A stretch of DNA of 64,000 nucleotides from CAZHVS01 sp964536015. Lineage in GTDB: Bacteria; Bacteroidota; Ignavibacteria; Ignavibacteriales; Ignavibacteriaceae. The stretch lies in assembly GCA_964536015.1 (NCBI GenBank), contig CAZHVS010000006.1:1-64000 (forward strand), given 5' to 3'. Position 1 is the first letter of the stretch, and each line of letters opens with the position of its first letter. The notes under the pieces are model-generated. The model ran no database searches, was not told where the DNA came from, and was given only the letters and a program-made list of their open reading frames with translations. The position numbers and the translations under genes are program-made. Shown here in pieces: positions 41,353-50,793 of the stretch.

Positions 41353-42516
41353 TTACTTTTTATTAGTGATTAAAATAGCCTCAGCAATTTTTTCTACCAT
41401 ATTTTTAATAGTTGCTGAAGTTTTTATTTTTTCGTATGCATTGGCTCCTAATTTTTTTGCCAGCCCGGGATTATTAAATAAATATACTATATTTTCTCCA
41501 AGCGCTTTAATATTTCCTTTTTCATATCGAAGACCATTTTCGCCGTGAATTAATAATTCAGAATCAGGACCAGGTTCATCAGCACAAATTACAGCTTTAG
41601 AAGCAGCCATTGCCTGATTAATTGAAAGTCCGACAGCTCCGGGAAAAACACAACAGAAACAATTTAATAAAAGCAAATCAGCATCTTTATCAGAAACGTT
41701 TCCTGTGAAAAAAATATTTGATATGTTTTCTTGAACACATTTTTCTTTAAGATTACTCATTTCGGGTCCATTACCGGCAATTACCAGTAATAAATTTTGA
41801 ATTTCATTTTTCTCAACTAAATATTTATAAGCATCAATTATATCAACTACTTTTTTAGCTTTGGTTATTCGTCCAAGATTTAAAATATAAGGTATATTTC
41901 CTTTAATAATTTTTTCAACCTGCTCAGAATCAGCCTTATCACTTGAATATTTATTTTCAGCATTAAGCAGGCTTGTAACATCCACTGTATTTTGTGCAAC
42001 TGTAATTTTATCCTGCTTGATTCCATAATTATTTAATAGAGAAATACTTGAATAACCGTACACTATAAAATGATCTGCAAGTGAGAGAAAACACTTTTTA
42101 AATCTTCTTGAAATCCATAATTCTTTCTGTGATTTAGGCCAGCCTTTAATCCAGATTATATTTTTCCCGCCAGAAAGCTTTCTTAAAAATAGGATTAAAA
42201 TATTGGATAGTAGAATTAGAGAGCCTTCAAATATTACTATATCATACTTTTTTCTTGAAACAACTTTGAATAATGAATTTTGAAAAAGAAATTCTCTATT
42301 AAACAATTTGAGTTTAGAGTTTTTTACTCGCTTAACAAATGCTGGTTCTTCATTTAATCCAATTCCCGAGCCGCCCAAATTATCTTCCGGAAAACCACAA
42401 TACACTGTCAACTTAATATCGCTATTTTCATTTACAAGTTTATTATAAACAGGTAACCTATAATGAGGCAGCCGCCTTTGTACGACTGCAATATTAATGG
42501 AACGTTGTTCAACCAT
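41353..42516 (-). CDS. Glycosyltransferase family 4
   Basis: A 387-residue GT-B transferase. It begins NIAVVQRRLPHYRLPVYNKL, a form common in GT4 proteins of capsule clusters. The donor domain has ILNLGRITKAKKVVDIIDAY, IAGNGPEMSNLKEKC and FPGAVGLSINQAMAASKAVICADE (the PGAxGLSIxxAM motif). It sits between the AsnB-like gene (8-bp overlap) and the sugar dehydrogenase. Substrate unknown. Confidence 0.86.
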   Translation of the reverse strand: MVEQRSINIAVVQRRLPHYRLPVYNKLVNENSDIKLTVYCGFPEDNLGGSGIGLNEEPAFVKRVKNSKLKLFNREFLFQNSLFKVVSRKKYDIVIFEGSLILLSNILILFLRKLSGGKNIIWIKGWPKSQKELWISRRFKKCFLSLADHFIVYGYSSISLLNNYGIKQDKITVAQNTVDVTSLLNAENKYSSDKADSEQVEKIIKGNIPYILNLGRITKAKKVVDIIDAYKYLVEKNEIQNLLLVIAGNGPEMSNLKEKCVQENISNIFFTGNVSDKDADLLLLNCFCCVFPGAVGLSINQAMAASKAVICADEPGPDSELLIHGENGLRYEKGNIKALGENIVYLFNNPGLAKKLGANAYEKIKTSATIKNMVEKIAEAILITNKK

Positions 42517-44269
42517 TCGTTAAAAATTTTTCTTTCCAAATAATAAAAGGTATTAATTTCGAGTAATCAACATTATAATTTTTATGAATATTTTTTAACA
42601 ACATATACTCATCAGATTTTAATATTTTTTCTCTTTTATCTTCAATCCACTCTTTACCAATTGCTGACTTTTTGACATAATTATAGGAATTATCCAATCC
42701 AATCTTTGGCATAAACCAATAATTTTCATCACCCTTAAATGAAGCTGCTTTGCGAAGGATGTATTTACTTGTATTGTTTTTAACCTTTAGAGAGATTGGA
42801 ATATTAAATGATAAATTTACAAATTCTGCATCCCAATATGGAGAAACAGGAAACATATTGTCAATTATTTGTAATTCAGCAGGTGGATAAAAAAAGTTTT
42901 CTGGACACATGTTTATTGACTGATAAACAAAAAAATCTCTAATATCTTTTGATTTTGAATTTAAGCGAAACTCTTCCCAAAATCTTTTAATTGCTATGTT
43001 ATAAATTCTAAATTCTAGGTCATCATTTTTATTATTTACCACTCCATAACTGCGTTCAATATAGGGGGGAATTCCTTTTCGCCAATTATCAAAAACAAGA
43101 TAGAGTTTTTTATAATCATTTTTAGGCAGAAACTTAAAAAACGGGAGAAGACAATTCAGTGTTTTTGTTTTTTTTAATAATGCATAGTATTTCAAATACT
43201 TGCTGTAATTCATAAAATGATTCATCCCAAAGAACAAACGATCTGCACCATCACCATCCCAGAATTCATCAAAACCATCTTTCTTAGCCTGTAAAGCAAG
43301 GTGCTTCATTACTGCATCATTGAACTTTACTGGTTCACTTGAAATAGAATTTGCCTCTTCGAATGATTTGATTATTGCTGATTCATCAACTTTAATTTTT
43401 ATTAGATCAAAATTAATTTTTTTCTGGAGTTCATCTAATCTTTCATACTCATCATAATATGAACCGTAAGCAATGTTATATCCGGTAAGTTTAATTCCAT
43501 TATCAATAATTTTTTTTGCAATAAAACCTGAATCAACTCCACCACTTAATCCAAGGGCAATCTTATTTTTATTACCAACTCTTCTATTAATTGAAGTTTG
43601 CATAAGTTGATTTAAGGTTTCAATCGTCTCAGCCTCATTAGAATATTTTTTGCTTTCATTCGTTAATTCATACAAATTAAAATATTTGTGTAAACAAAGC
43701 GTATTGTTTTTTATTTCGAGTTTACAAGCAGGCGGAATTTTTTTTATCCCACTAAATAATGTTTGATTGTTTGGAGTAATTTTAAAGTGATATAAATGAA
43801 GAAGAGCATCTTCTGATATCTTCAATTGTGCTTTATTAAAAAATTGGCTTAAGCCATCTATATGTGAAGAAAAAAACAATAAATCATTTTCTTCAAAATA
43901 AAATAAAGGTCGTGTCCCAAATTTATCATTTATTAACTGCAAACGATTTTCTTTAAGCGAATATTTTAACAAATTGAAGTTACCATCAAGATGTTTTTCT
44001 TGATAATCAAATAATTTTTGCAGATAATTTTTATTTTCTTTGTCAGGATATATCTGAAAAGGTGAATATATTCTACCATTCAATATCACTAATTTTTCAT
44101 TTTCAATGAGTGAATGAATTTCGCGTGTACTATTATTTTTAAGTAAAACAAGATTTTCATTTTTAATTATTATTGAATTTTGTTCATGCCGAGAAAATAA
44201 ATCTATTGGAATACTTCTATTAATCCCTGCAACACCAGCAAAGAATGGATAAGCAGCATTGTTTAACAT
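42509..44269 (-). CDS. Asparagine-synthase-type amidotransferase lacking the glutaminase Cys
   Basis: A 586-residue protein with two domains. The C-terminal ATP-pyrophosphatase domain is intact: LGLSGGVDSGFI (about 243-250) is the PP-loop and FWDGDGADRLFFGM is a conserved loop. The N-terminal Ntn glutaminase domain is degenerate: instead of MCGIAG it starts MLNNAAYPFFAGVAGINRSI, with no Cys near the N-terminus. It therefore cannot release ammonia from glutamine by the usual mechanism and must use free or delivered ammonia, or catalyse another acyl-adenylate reaction such as a condensation. The gene at 59957 has an intact Cys. It overlaps the GT4 gene upstream by 7 bp. Confidence 0.83.
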   Translation of the reverse strand: MLNNAAYPFFAGVAGINRSIPIDLFSRHEQNSIIIKNENLVLLKNNSTREIHSLIENEKLVILNGRIYSPFQIYPDKENKNYLQKLFDYQEKHLDGNFNLLKYSLKENRLQLINDKFGTRPLFYFEENDLLFFSSHIDGLSQFFNKAQLKISEDALLHLYHFKITPNNQTLFSGIKKIPPACKLEIKNNTLCLHKYFNLYELTNESKKYSNEAETIETLNQLMQTSINRRVGNKNKIALGLSGGVDSGFIAKKIIDNGIKLTGYNIAYGSYYDEYERLDELQKKINFDLIKIKVDESAIIKSFEEANSISSEPVKFNDAVMKHLALQAKKDGFDEFWDGDGADRLFFGMNHFMNYSKYLKYYALLKKTKTLNCLLPFFKFLPKNDYKKLYLVFDNWRKGIPPYIERSYGVVNNKNDDLEFRIYNIAIKRFWEEFRLNSKSKDIRDFFVYQSINMCPENFFYPPAELQIIDNMFPVSPYWDAEFVNLSFNIPISLKVKNNTSKYILRKAASFKGDENYWFMPKIGLDNSYNYVKKSAIGKEWIEDKREKILKSDEYMLLKNIHKNYNVDYSKLIPFIIWKEKFLTNG

Positions 44270-45339
44270 CGTTCTAAAATTTCTCGGTAAAGTCCATAAT
44301 ATTTTTTTGCCATAATATTCAAAGAGAATTCATTAACAGCTTTTTTATACAATTCAGCACCAATATTTTTTCTTTCTTCTGTATTTTCAAACAAGTGATC
44401 AATTTTTTCTGCCATCATAATTTCATCATCTGCACAAAGCCAGGGATTTATAGATGAAAGAATTTCGTAACAACCCCCGGCATCTTTGAAACATAACACT
44501 GGAAGTGATGCAAACATAGCTTCCACAAAGGTCAACCCAAAAGGTTCGTTTCGTGATGAGAAAATAAATAAGTCTGAATTTGAATAATGATAAGCCACAT
44601 TATCGGAATAGCCTATAAATTTAACTGATCCATCTGGAATAAGACTCTTTGCTCGTTCTTTTAATTCCTCTATTAACGGCCCATCGCCTATTATTTTCAA
44701 TGTTATAAAATTTTTATTTTTTGAAATCGCTAAAGAATTAATTAGCCTGTCAGCTTTTTTCTTTTGCACAAGTCGACCTACAAAAAGTATTGTAAAATTA
44801 TTTTCAGTTCTTGTTGTTTTAGGAATTTCATAATTTGCAACAGCGTTTGTTATAACACGACAATCAGCCTTCGTAAGCGACAGATCATTTTTCATCCATG
44901 CAGAATTACATACAACCACATCAACATAATTTTCCAAAAAATGCATTCCCAATATTTTTTTATTAATAAATTTTGATATGCTTAGTGCAAGGTTATCTTT
45001 TTGAAATGTTCCATGTTCTGTGTGTACAATTTTCTTTTGGGATTTGACAGCTAAGTATGCTAATAACGGATTGAAACCATGAAAATGAAGTATATCAAAA
45101 TTGCAAAATAATTTATATGTTCTTATAATTTTTTTTATCGACAGGTCATATCCATTCTTAAATTCACCGCCAATGATTTTAATAATATTGCCATTAATTG
45201 CAATTTCTTTAGTTTTAATTAATGGAGAAAATATTGTCGTATCAATTTTTTGCTCATATAATTGATGATGAACCAAATTTGAAACCAATTTAGGAACACC
45301 ACCATAATTTTTAAAATTTGCAATATGAAGAATATTCAT
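44263..45339 (-). CDS. Glycosyltransferase family 4
   Basis: A 358-residue GT-B transferase. NILHIANFKNYGGVPKLVSN is the acceptor-domain start and FDILHFHGFNP and VHTEHGTF follow. The donor domain has ILFVGRLVQKKKADRLI, IIGDGPLIEELKE and SSRNEPFGLTFVEAMFASLP, a textbook EX7E. Seven-bp overlap with the AsnB-like gene downstream and six bp from the previous GT4 gene. Confidence 0.87.
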   Translation of the reverse strand: MNILHIANFKNYGGVPKLVSNLVHHQLYEQKIDTTIFSPLIKTKEIAINGNIIKIIGGEFKNGYDLSIKKIIRTYKLFCNFDILHFHGFNPLLAYLAVKSQKKIVHTEHGTFQKDNLALSISKFINKKILGMHFLENYVDVVVCNSAWMKNDLSLTKADCRVITNAVANYEIPKTTRTENNFTILFVGRLVQKKKADRLINSLAISKNKNFITLKIIGDGPLIEELKERAKSLIPDGSVKFIGYSDNVAYHYSNSDLFIFSSRNEPFGLTFVEAMFASLPVLCFKDAGGCYEILSSINPWLCADDEIMMAEKIDHLFENTEERKNIGAELYKKAVNEFSLNIMAKKYYGLYREILERC

Positions 45340-45344
45340 TTCTA

Positions 45345-46490
45345 CTAATCAATGACCGATATGAAATGATTCACCGCTTTTTCAACTGTCATATTTTCTA
45401 CCGCATATTTTTTTATTCTGGTATTGAATTCATTATAAACAGTTTTATTTATGCTTAATTCCAAAATTTTTTCTTTCATTTCATTAAGCGAATGTGTTAC
45501 AAATCCAAGGTTGTGTGTCCTGATTAATGCGTCAGGATCTATACCCAATGTAATAACAGGAATTCCTCGTATCCATGCCTGTGCAAATGTATTTGGAAAT
45601 CCTTCATATCCTGAAGTATTTACGAATACATATGCTTTATCAAACCAATATAAAGTATCTTTATATGATAGTTTTCCAAGCCACATTAAGTTTTTTGGTA
45701 CGTTTGCAAATAAGTTCTCTGTAAATAATTTCTCATTACGACTTCCAATCATAACAAACTTAAAATCTATTCCATCAAATAATTTTGCCAGTTCAATAAA
45801 AAGTTCTGGTTGTTTGTTTAAACTTAAATTTGAGACCCAGAGAATTATTTTTTCATTTATTGTACCTTGATTTTCAATGTTACTTTCAGTTAATTCTGTA
45901 CAAGGCAGTATTTTCTCAGAATTAATTCTGTAACTTTTTTTTAGTTCATAATTCTGCTTTTCATTTTGTGTAAATGCAACTGAGACTTTCTTCATTCCGT
46001 AATTACGAGCTAAATCCGTTACTAAAGCATTTAACATAAAAATCCACTTTATAATAAAACACTTTTTAGAATTTTTAGTCAGAAGTTTTTGACGTTTAAT
46101 AAAGTACCATTTTTGCGGAATTGGATCTCCTGTACAAATCCAAATAAATTTATTTTTATTTCTTGAAGTATATAATCCAAGAAGACCTGTCACAAATGAA
46201 GTCATTCTTTGAACTATTATATCCGGTTTTATTTTGTTTAAGACTTTATAATATTTAATTGAGTTAAGCCATTCGAAATGTACAGAATCTTTAATCCAAT
46301 ATATCTTAACATTATCAATTATATTAATTGGAGAAAATTTCTTCAATTGTGATTTTGCAACATAATAAACATCATAATTTCTTTGAGCAAGCTCCTTTGC
46401 ATAAAGCCATGCTTGGACTTCTGCCCCACCACCTCGCTGTGAAATATGAAACGGCATTACAAAACAGATTTTTTTTTTAGTAGCTATCAT
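45345..46490 (-). CDS. Glycosyltransferase family 4, paralogue of the next-door fusion
   Basis: A 381-residue GT-B enzyme. A TTG frame begins at 46526, but the ATG at 46490 (MIATKKKICFVMPFHIS) avoids a 35-bp overlap with the upstream gene and gives the usual start. Donor-site motifs are ILWVSNLSLNKQPELFIEL and GYEGFPNTFAQAWIRGIPVI. The segment ITLGIDPDALIRTHNLGFVT matches the corresponding ITLDSDPDDLVKTYKLGFHS of the fusion protein at 46492, showing recent common descent. Confidence 0.86.
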   Translation of the reverse strand: MIATKKKICFVMPFHISQRGGGAEVQAWLYAKELAQRNYDVYYVAKSQLKKFSPINIIDNVKIYWIKDSVHFEWLNSIKYYKVLNKIKPDIIVQRMTSFVTGLLGLYTSRNKNKFIWICTGDPIPQKWYFIKRQKLLTKNSKKCFIIKWIFMLNALVTDLARNYGMKKVSVAFTQNEKQNYELKKSYRINSEKILPCTELTESNIENQGTINEKIILWVSNLSLNKQPELFIELAKLFDGIDFKFVMIGSRNEKLFTENLFANVPKNLMWLGKLSYKDTLYWFDKAYVFVNTSGYEGFPNTFAQAWIRGIPVITLGIDPDALIRTHNLGFVTHSLNEMKEKILELSINKTVYNEFNTRIKKYAVENMTVEKAVNHFISVID

Positions 46491-46491
46491 A

Positions 46492-48498
46492 TCAACGTGG
46501 TTTGTGAAATAAAAGGATATTTCCAAAGCACATATAAGGAAGTTTCACAAATTTTATCCAAGTTTTATTAATCATCTGAAAGAAAAAATTACCAAAAGAA
46601 CCAGGTGGAAACTTTACATATAATTCAGTCACCTGTCCGGGTAATCTTTTTTCCAGTTCAATTCCATAATCATCAAAGAGATTTATTAAAGGTTTAACAT
46701 TAAATATTCTTGTAAAAACTTTACCGAATGGTTTAACCGAAATAATTTCAGTACCATATTTTGTTTCAGTTTTTTGTCTAATATCTCCCTGAATTTTTCT
46801 ATATAATCTAAAAAGATAATTGTGAAATGAATGTTTATTAGTAACACTCAAGAATAATTTCCCGCCAGGTTTTAGTATTCGAGAAAGTTCTTTAACGCTT
46901 TTTTCTATTTCTGGAATATGAATAATTACTCCCCAGCAATAAATATAATCAAAGGATTCATCCGGAAATGAAAGATTCAATAAATCTTCCAGTCTAAGTT
47001 CAATTGAATTTTGTACCTGTGCTGAATCAATTTCTTCTTTTGCCATTTCAAGTGCAGCTTTTGAAATATCGGCTGCAATTAACTTGTAGCCAAGTTTTGC
47101 GAATCGTATTGAGTGGGTTGCAGTGCCAGCTCCAGCATCAAGAATTATTTTATTTTTATCGTTAAAAAACTTTGCCGCAATATTAGTAACATAATTATAA
47201 AAATAATCATTACTGAGGTTGCGAAAATTCTGTATCCAGCTTCTATGAACTTTATCTTTAGCAAGACTTCTCTTCATTTCAGAGTCAGCTTTTTTTGCCT
47301 GCTCTTCCAGTTTCAAAGCTATATCAGCTAATACATCTTTACCGTCTAAAGGGATATAACGTGCTATTTCCGAAATAATTTTATTTACGATTACATAAAT
47401 ATCAAATTCTTGTCTTGCAAATTCAGCAGCATTTCTCCCAATATTCTCTCTTTCATTTTTATTATTAACAAGGAATTCAATATCACTAATCATTTGTTCA
47501 AAACTTTGAGAATGAAAACCAAGTTTATACGTTTTCACAAGGTCATCTGGATCTGAATCAAGAGTTATAGTAGGTGTACCATTTAACCAGGCAAGCACCA
47601 TAGAATTAGATAAACCTTCTCCCTCTTTAAGACTTGTATTTATAAGAACAGATGCTTCTTTTGCTAGTTTTATACTTTCACTAAAGCTAACATTTCCAAC
47701 ATATTTTATTTTGTTGTTTTTATAAATTCTTGGGATTAATATTTTCTCAACCAGAGGATGCATTCCACCAGCAATTTTAAATGTGCAATTTAGATGCTTC
47801 AATCTGTTTGCCATTTCTATGAATAATTCAGGTTGTTTAACTGGTGTTAATCTACTCAAATACAAAACTATTGGTGGTTCGGGTTTTTCTTCTACCTTAT
47901 CTGGAATATAATATCCAGATTTTGTGATTACTGAGTCACGCTTAAAATATTTTTTTAAATCACTCTGTTGTTTTTTTGTTTGAGTCAAATAAATATTTGT
48001 ATTCTTAATTCCCCAATGAGTTATTTTATCCAGCAACCATGCATTTGGTAATGCAAACAGTTTTGTTAAAATATTTTTTTTACGTCTTAAAAGTCGTTTT
48101 ATATGTCCATTTTTCTGGCAACCATCCTGACCATTGCTTGTCCATACAGTTATAGCCCCGGATAGTTTAGCAACCTTAACAATTGCAGCAACAAGAATTG
48201 ATCTTCCTCTGGTATAATATACTTTAGCTTTAACTGATTGAAGAATCCTGATGATATTAAAATAATCGAACACACCTAAAAACCGGGAACGTTTCCACCA
48301 ATAAACGTGCAATCCCTCATAAATTTCTGAAGTATTATGTTTATACCTTTGGTTAGTACTTGAAACAAGATGCACTTCCCAACCCATATCGAGAAAGCCA
48401 CGAGCCAGCATATATGTCTGGGCAGCTGCTCCAATAAGACTTTTTGATTTATCGGTTGAAAAATTTTCGGTTATAAAACAGATTTTTTTATTTGTCAT
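46492..48498 (-). CDS. Fusion of GT4 glycosyltransferase and class I methyltransferase
   Basis: A 668-residue two-domain protein. Residues 1 to about 370 are a GT4 transferase (KKICFITENFSTD, VLYLSRLTPVKQPELFIEMA, EGEGLSNSMVLAWLNGTPTI). After a charged helix-rich linker (about 385-440, LEEQAKKADSEMKRSLAKDK), residues from about 450 form a SAM methyltransferase (ILDAGAGTATHSIRFAKLGY, FDYIYCWGVIIHI and LSRILKPGGKLFLS). The two activities would transfer and methylate the same sugar. ATG start at 48498, after a 119-bp gap from the next gene upstream. Confidence 0.87.
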   Translation of the reverse strand: MTNKKICFITENFSTDKSKSLIGAAAQTYMLARGFLDMGWEVHLVSSTNQRYKHNTSEIYEGLHVYWWKRSRFLGVFDYFNIIRILQSVKAKVYYTRGRSILVAAIVKVAKLSGAITVWTSNGQDGCQKNGHIKRLLRRKKNILTKLFALPNAWLLDKITHWGIKNTNIYLTQTKKQQSDLKKYFKRDSVITKSGYYIPDKVEEKPEPPIVLYLSRLTPVKQPELFIEMANRLKHLNCTFKIAGGMHPLVEKILIPRIYKNNKIKYVGNVSFSESIKLAKEASVLINTSLKEGEGLSNSMVLAWLNGTPTITLDSDPDDLVKTYKLGFHSQSFEQMISDIEFLVNNKNERENIGRNAAEFARQEFDIYVIVNKIISEIARYIPLDGKDVLADIALKLEEQAKKADSEMKRSLAKDKVHRSWIQNFRNLSNDYFYNYVTNIAAKFFNDKNKIILDAGAGTATHSIRFAKLGYKLIAADISKAALEMAKEEIDSAQVQNSIELRLEDLLNLSFPDESFDYIYCWGVIIHIPEIEKSVKELSRILKPGGKLFLSVTNKHSFHNYLFRLYRKIQGDIRQKTETKYGTEIISVKPFGKVFTRIFNVKPLINLFDDYGIELEKRLPGQVTELYVKFPPGSFGNFFFQMINKTWIKFVKLPYMCFGNILLFHKPR

Positions 48499-48617
48499 TT
48501 ACATTAATTTTTTGAAATACTTTTCTTCTATTTAATCACTTTGGCGAATGATGTTAATAGATTGTATCTCCATTATTAGGGCTTAACTTAATTATAGAAA
48601 TTTTTTACAATATTTTT
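48499..48617. other. Short intergenic gap inside block 1
   Basis: A 119-bp AT-rich gap, the only one over 100 bp in block 1. A 13-codon frame (MEIQSINIIRQSD) is present with no other support. A TATAAT is visible on the minus strand, but its TTGTAA is only 8 bp upstream, too close for a promoter pair. Confidence 0.3.
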
Positions 48618-49805
48618 TCATAAAATTGATAGAGCCTCTAAATACTGAGGAATAATTTTTTGACAATCATAATTTTCGCTAAACTTACGTGCTGACAATG
48701 AAATGTTTTTGTTAAGAATAAGGTCTTCTTTAACAATATAAATTTTTTTAGCTAATTCCTTTTCATCTTCAACAACAAAGCCATTTTGAAAATTAGTTAT
48801 TATCTCGGTTGGACCACCTGAATCTTTAAAAATAAATGATGGTTTACCTAAAGCAAGAGCCTCAATCAAAGACAAACCAAAGTTTTCATCATAAGAAGGA
48901 AGTACAAATACATTCATTATGTTTATGTAGTTATAAATATCGAATTTAAACCCGGTAATTTTAATTCTATCTAATAGGTTATTCTTTTTTGCAAATTCTA
49001 CCATTATTTCTTCTTCCGCAATTCCTTCTCCAACTAATAGTAAGTAAGTTTCAGGAATTAATTTTTCTTCAATTATTATTTGAAAGGCATTTAGTAATCT
49101 TTGAAGACCTTTTCTCTTCTCAAATCTTCCTGCATAACCAATAATAAAACTATCCGCGGGTATCTTTAATTCTTTTAAAACCTCTTCTTTTTTTACTGAT
49201 ATTTTAATTTCATTTAAATCAATAAAATTAGGAACAATTTTTATCTGGGTATCATTTATTTTAAAATTTTGCAGGACATATTTTTTTAAATAGTTACTTG
49301 CAACAATTGTGCTATCAGATTTATTTAAAAATATTTTTGCTGTCTGGTATTTAATAATTCTTCTTAGAAAATGGTACAAACGGTTTATTAAATTTAAAGT
49401 CTTTTTATTTCTATAAGCAGGAGTGTTAATATTAGAATTTTCGCGTTTTGTTTTATTAATCGGATTAGCATACAGCCTTCCATGGAGATTAAAAATCTTT
49501 TTACAATTCGTTCTAATAGAACCTATAAAAATGGATATACTAAAAGTAAAAAATACAACTAATCTATATTGAGAGATGATTTTTCTTAACTTAATAATTT
49601 TTAAGGCTTTAGCTTTTCCAAGATAAAATACTGGAATATCAAGTTCTTTTATCTTATCATAATAGTATCCTTTGGAATTCAAAAATACAACAGAAGGTAA
49701 AAGTTTTTTTTCTTTCACAAGTAGTTTTACTATTTGGAACAACATTTTTTCTCGTCCTCCAATTGAACCATTACCAATTATAAATAGAACTTGCTTCTGA
49801 ATCAT
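48618..49805 (-). CDS. Glycosyltransferase family 4
   Basis: A 395-residue GT-B protein. The N-terminal QVLFIIGNGSIGGREKMLFQ has the GGxE-type loop and a long basic middle (KRENSNINTPAYRNKK). The donor domain contains IIGYAGRFEKRKGLQRLLNA, LVGEGIAEEEIMVEFAKK and LPSYDENFGLSLIEALALGK. One base from the deacetylase-like gene upstream. Substrate unknown. Confidence 0.86.
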   Translation of the reverse strand: MIQKQVLFIIGNGSIGGREKMLFQIVKLLVKEKKLLPSVVFLNSKGYYYDKIKELDIPVFYLGKAKALKIIKLRKIISQYRLVVFFTFSISIFIGSIRTNCKKIFNLHGRLYANPINKTKRENSNINTPAYRNKKTLNLINRLYHFLRRIIKYQTAKIFLNKSDSTIVASNYLKKYVLQNFKINDTQIKIVPNFIDLNEIKISVKKEEVLKELKIPADSFIIGYAGRFEKRKGLQRLLNAFQIIIEEKLIPETYLLLVGEGIAEEEIMVEFAKKNNLLDRIKITGFKFDIYNYINIMNVFVLPSYDENFGLSLIEALALGKPSFIFKDSGGPTEIITNFQNGFVVEDEKELAKKIYIVKEDLILNKNISLSARKFSENYDCQKIIPQYLEALSIL

Positions 49806-49806
49806 T

Positions 49807-50793
49807 CTACTTTTTAACGTATTTTATACATTCTGAAAGACCAATACTTTTTGTTTTGTATTTTCTGTTAATGTACCCAAAAAATGCATCTAACTTTAAT
49901 AAAAATTCATTAACCTCATTTTCTGTTTTATTATAAGGACTACAATTTTCCATTGCTTCAACATTATGAAACATTAGATTTAGAAATACACTATTATTAA
50001 TTGAATCGAATCTTTTAATGCTCTCTTCTGCTATTGAAATCATTCCTTCAATGGATGAAAATGTTGGACGCAATATTTTTGTCCTTTTATTAGCTTTAAA
50101 TATTGAGTTGCATATGAAGGAATGATAAATATTAAATGGGTTATAGATTAAACATAACCTTTGTGAACGCTTTTGCCAAAAATGATTATGAGCAGTAACA
50201 GGCACTTCCAGAATTGTATGTTTTCCTTCTAATCGAAAATCATTTTCATCTGGATAATAAGGTTGATTGGAAGCTCCAATGAAAGTAATACCTTTCCCTT
50301 TTTTTATTCTTTTATAATCAAATGGAACGACACTCGAATCGACTAAATAATTTAGTTTTTCGAGAATCGACAATGTATTTTTTCCTAAGGCAAATCTACC
50401 AGCTCGAAATGCAGTTGGTCTTCTGTTGAAACAAGAAATGAAAAGATTAGTAAGATTATCAATTTTGGAATATTCATGTTTATAATCATATTCACTTTGA
50501 TATTCTAAAGTTTTCTCTACATCCTCTTTTTTCCCCGGATCAATAAATTCTCCATGTAAATGAGTTCCCAGTTCAACTTTATCAAGTAAAGAATTTAAAT
50601 AACCAACCGCCGAACTGTTTTGCATAACTTCGGGACTTAACAGATAAGTAGGTTTAATACTATATTTCTCAAATACAGGTTGAAGTTTTTCTTTTATTCC
50701 TATATGAATTCCATCAAACTTAAGCGGTTTATGAATTGCCCAAAATGGACCTTTATCACACTCAGTATCTATTGAAACAGTAAGATAAATCAC
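49807..50793 (-). CDS. Polysaccharide-deacetylase-like protein (WalW-like)
   Basis: A 328-residue protein with a degenerate NodB-type barrel. It begins IYLTVSIDTECDKGPFWAI (GTG start); the catalytic-type residues appear as SIDTE, ELGTHLHGEF and AFRAGRF. The order and the THLHGEF pattern resemble the WalW-type proteins found in LPS clusters rather than peptidoglycan deacetylases. It has no signal peptide, so a cytoplasmic role on a nucleotide- or lipid-linked sugar is likely. A more standard deacetylase is at 57839. Confidence 0.68.
   Translation of the reverse strand: MIYLTVSIDTECDKGPFWAIHKPLKFDGIHIGIKEKLQPVFEKYSIKPTYLLSPEVMQNSSAVGYLNSLLDKVELGTHLHGEFIDPGKKEDVEKTLEYQSEYDYKHEYSKIDNLTNLFISCFNRRPTAFRAGRFALGKNTLSILEKLNYLVDSSVVPFDYKRIKKGKGITFIGASNQPYYPDENDFRLEGKHTILEVPVTAHNHFWQKRSQRLCLIYNPFNIYHSFICNSIFKANKRTKILRPTFSSIEGMISIAEESIKRFDSINNSVFLNLMFHNVEAMENCSPYNKTENEVNEFLLKLDAFFGYINRKYKTKSIGLSECIKYVKK

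Noticed and set aside
48499..48617. Promoter in the 119-bp gap
   Set aside because: TTGTAA and TATAAT are only 8 bp apart, which is not a working spacing.
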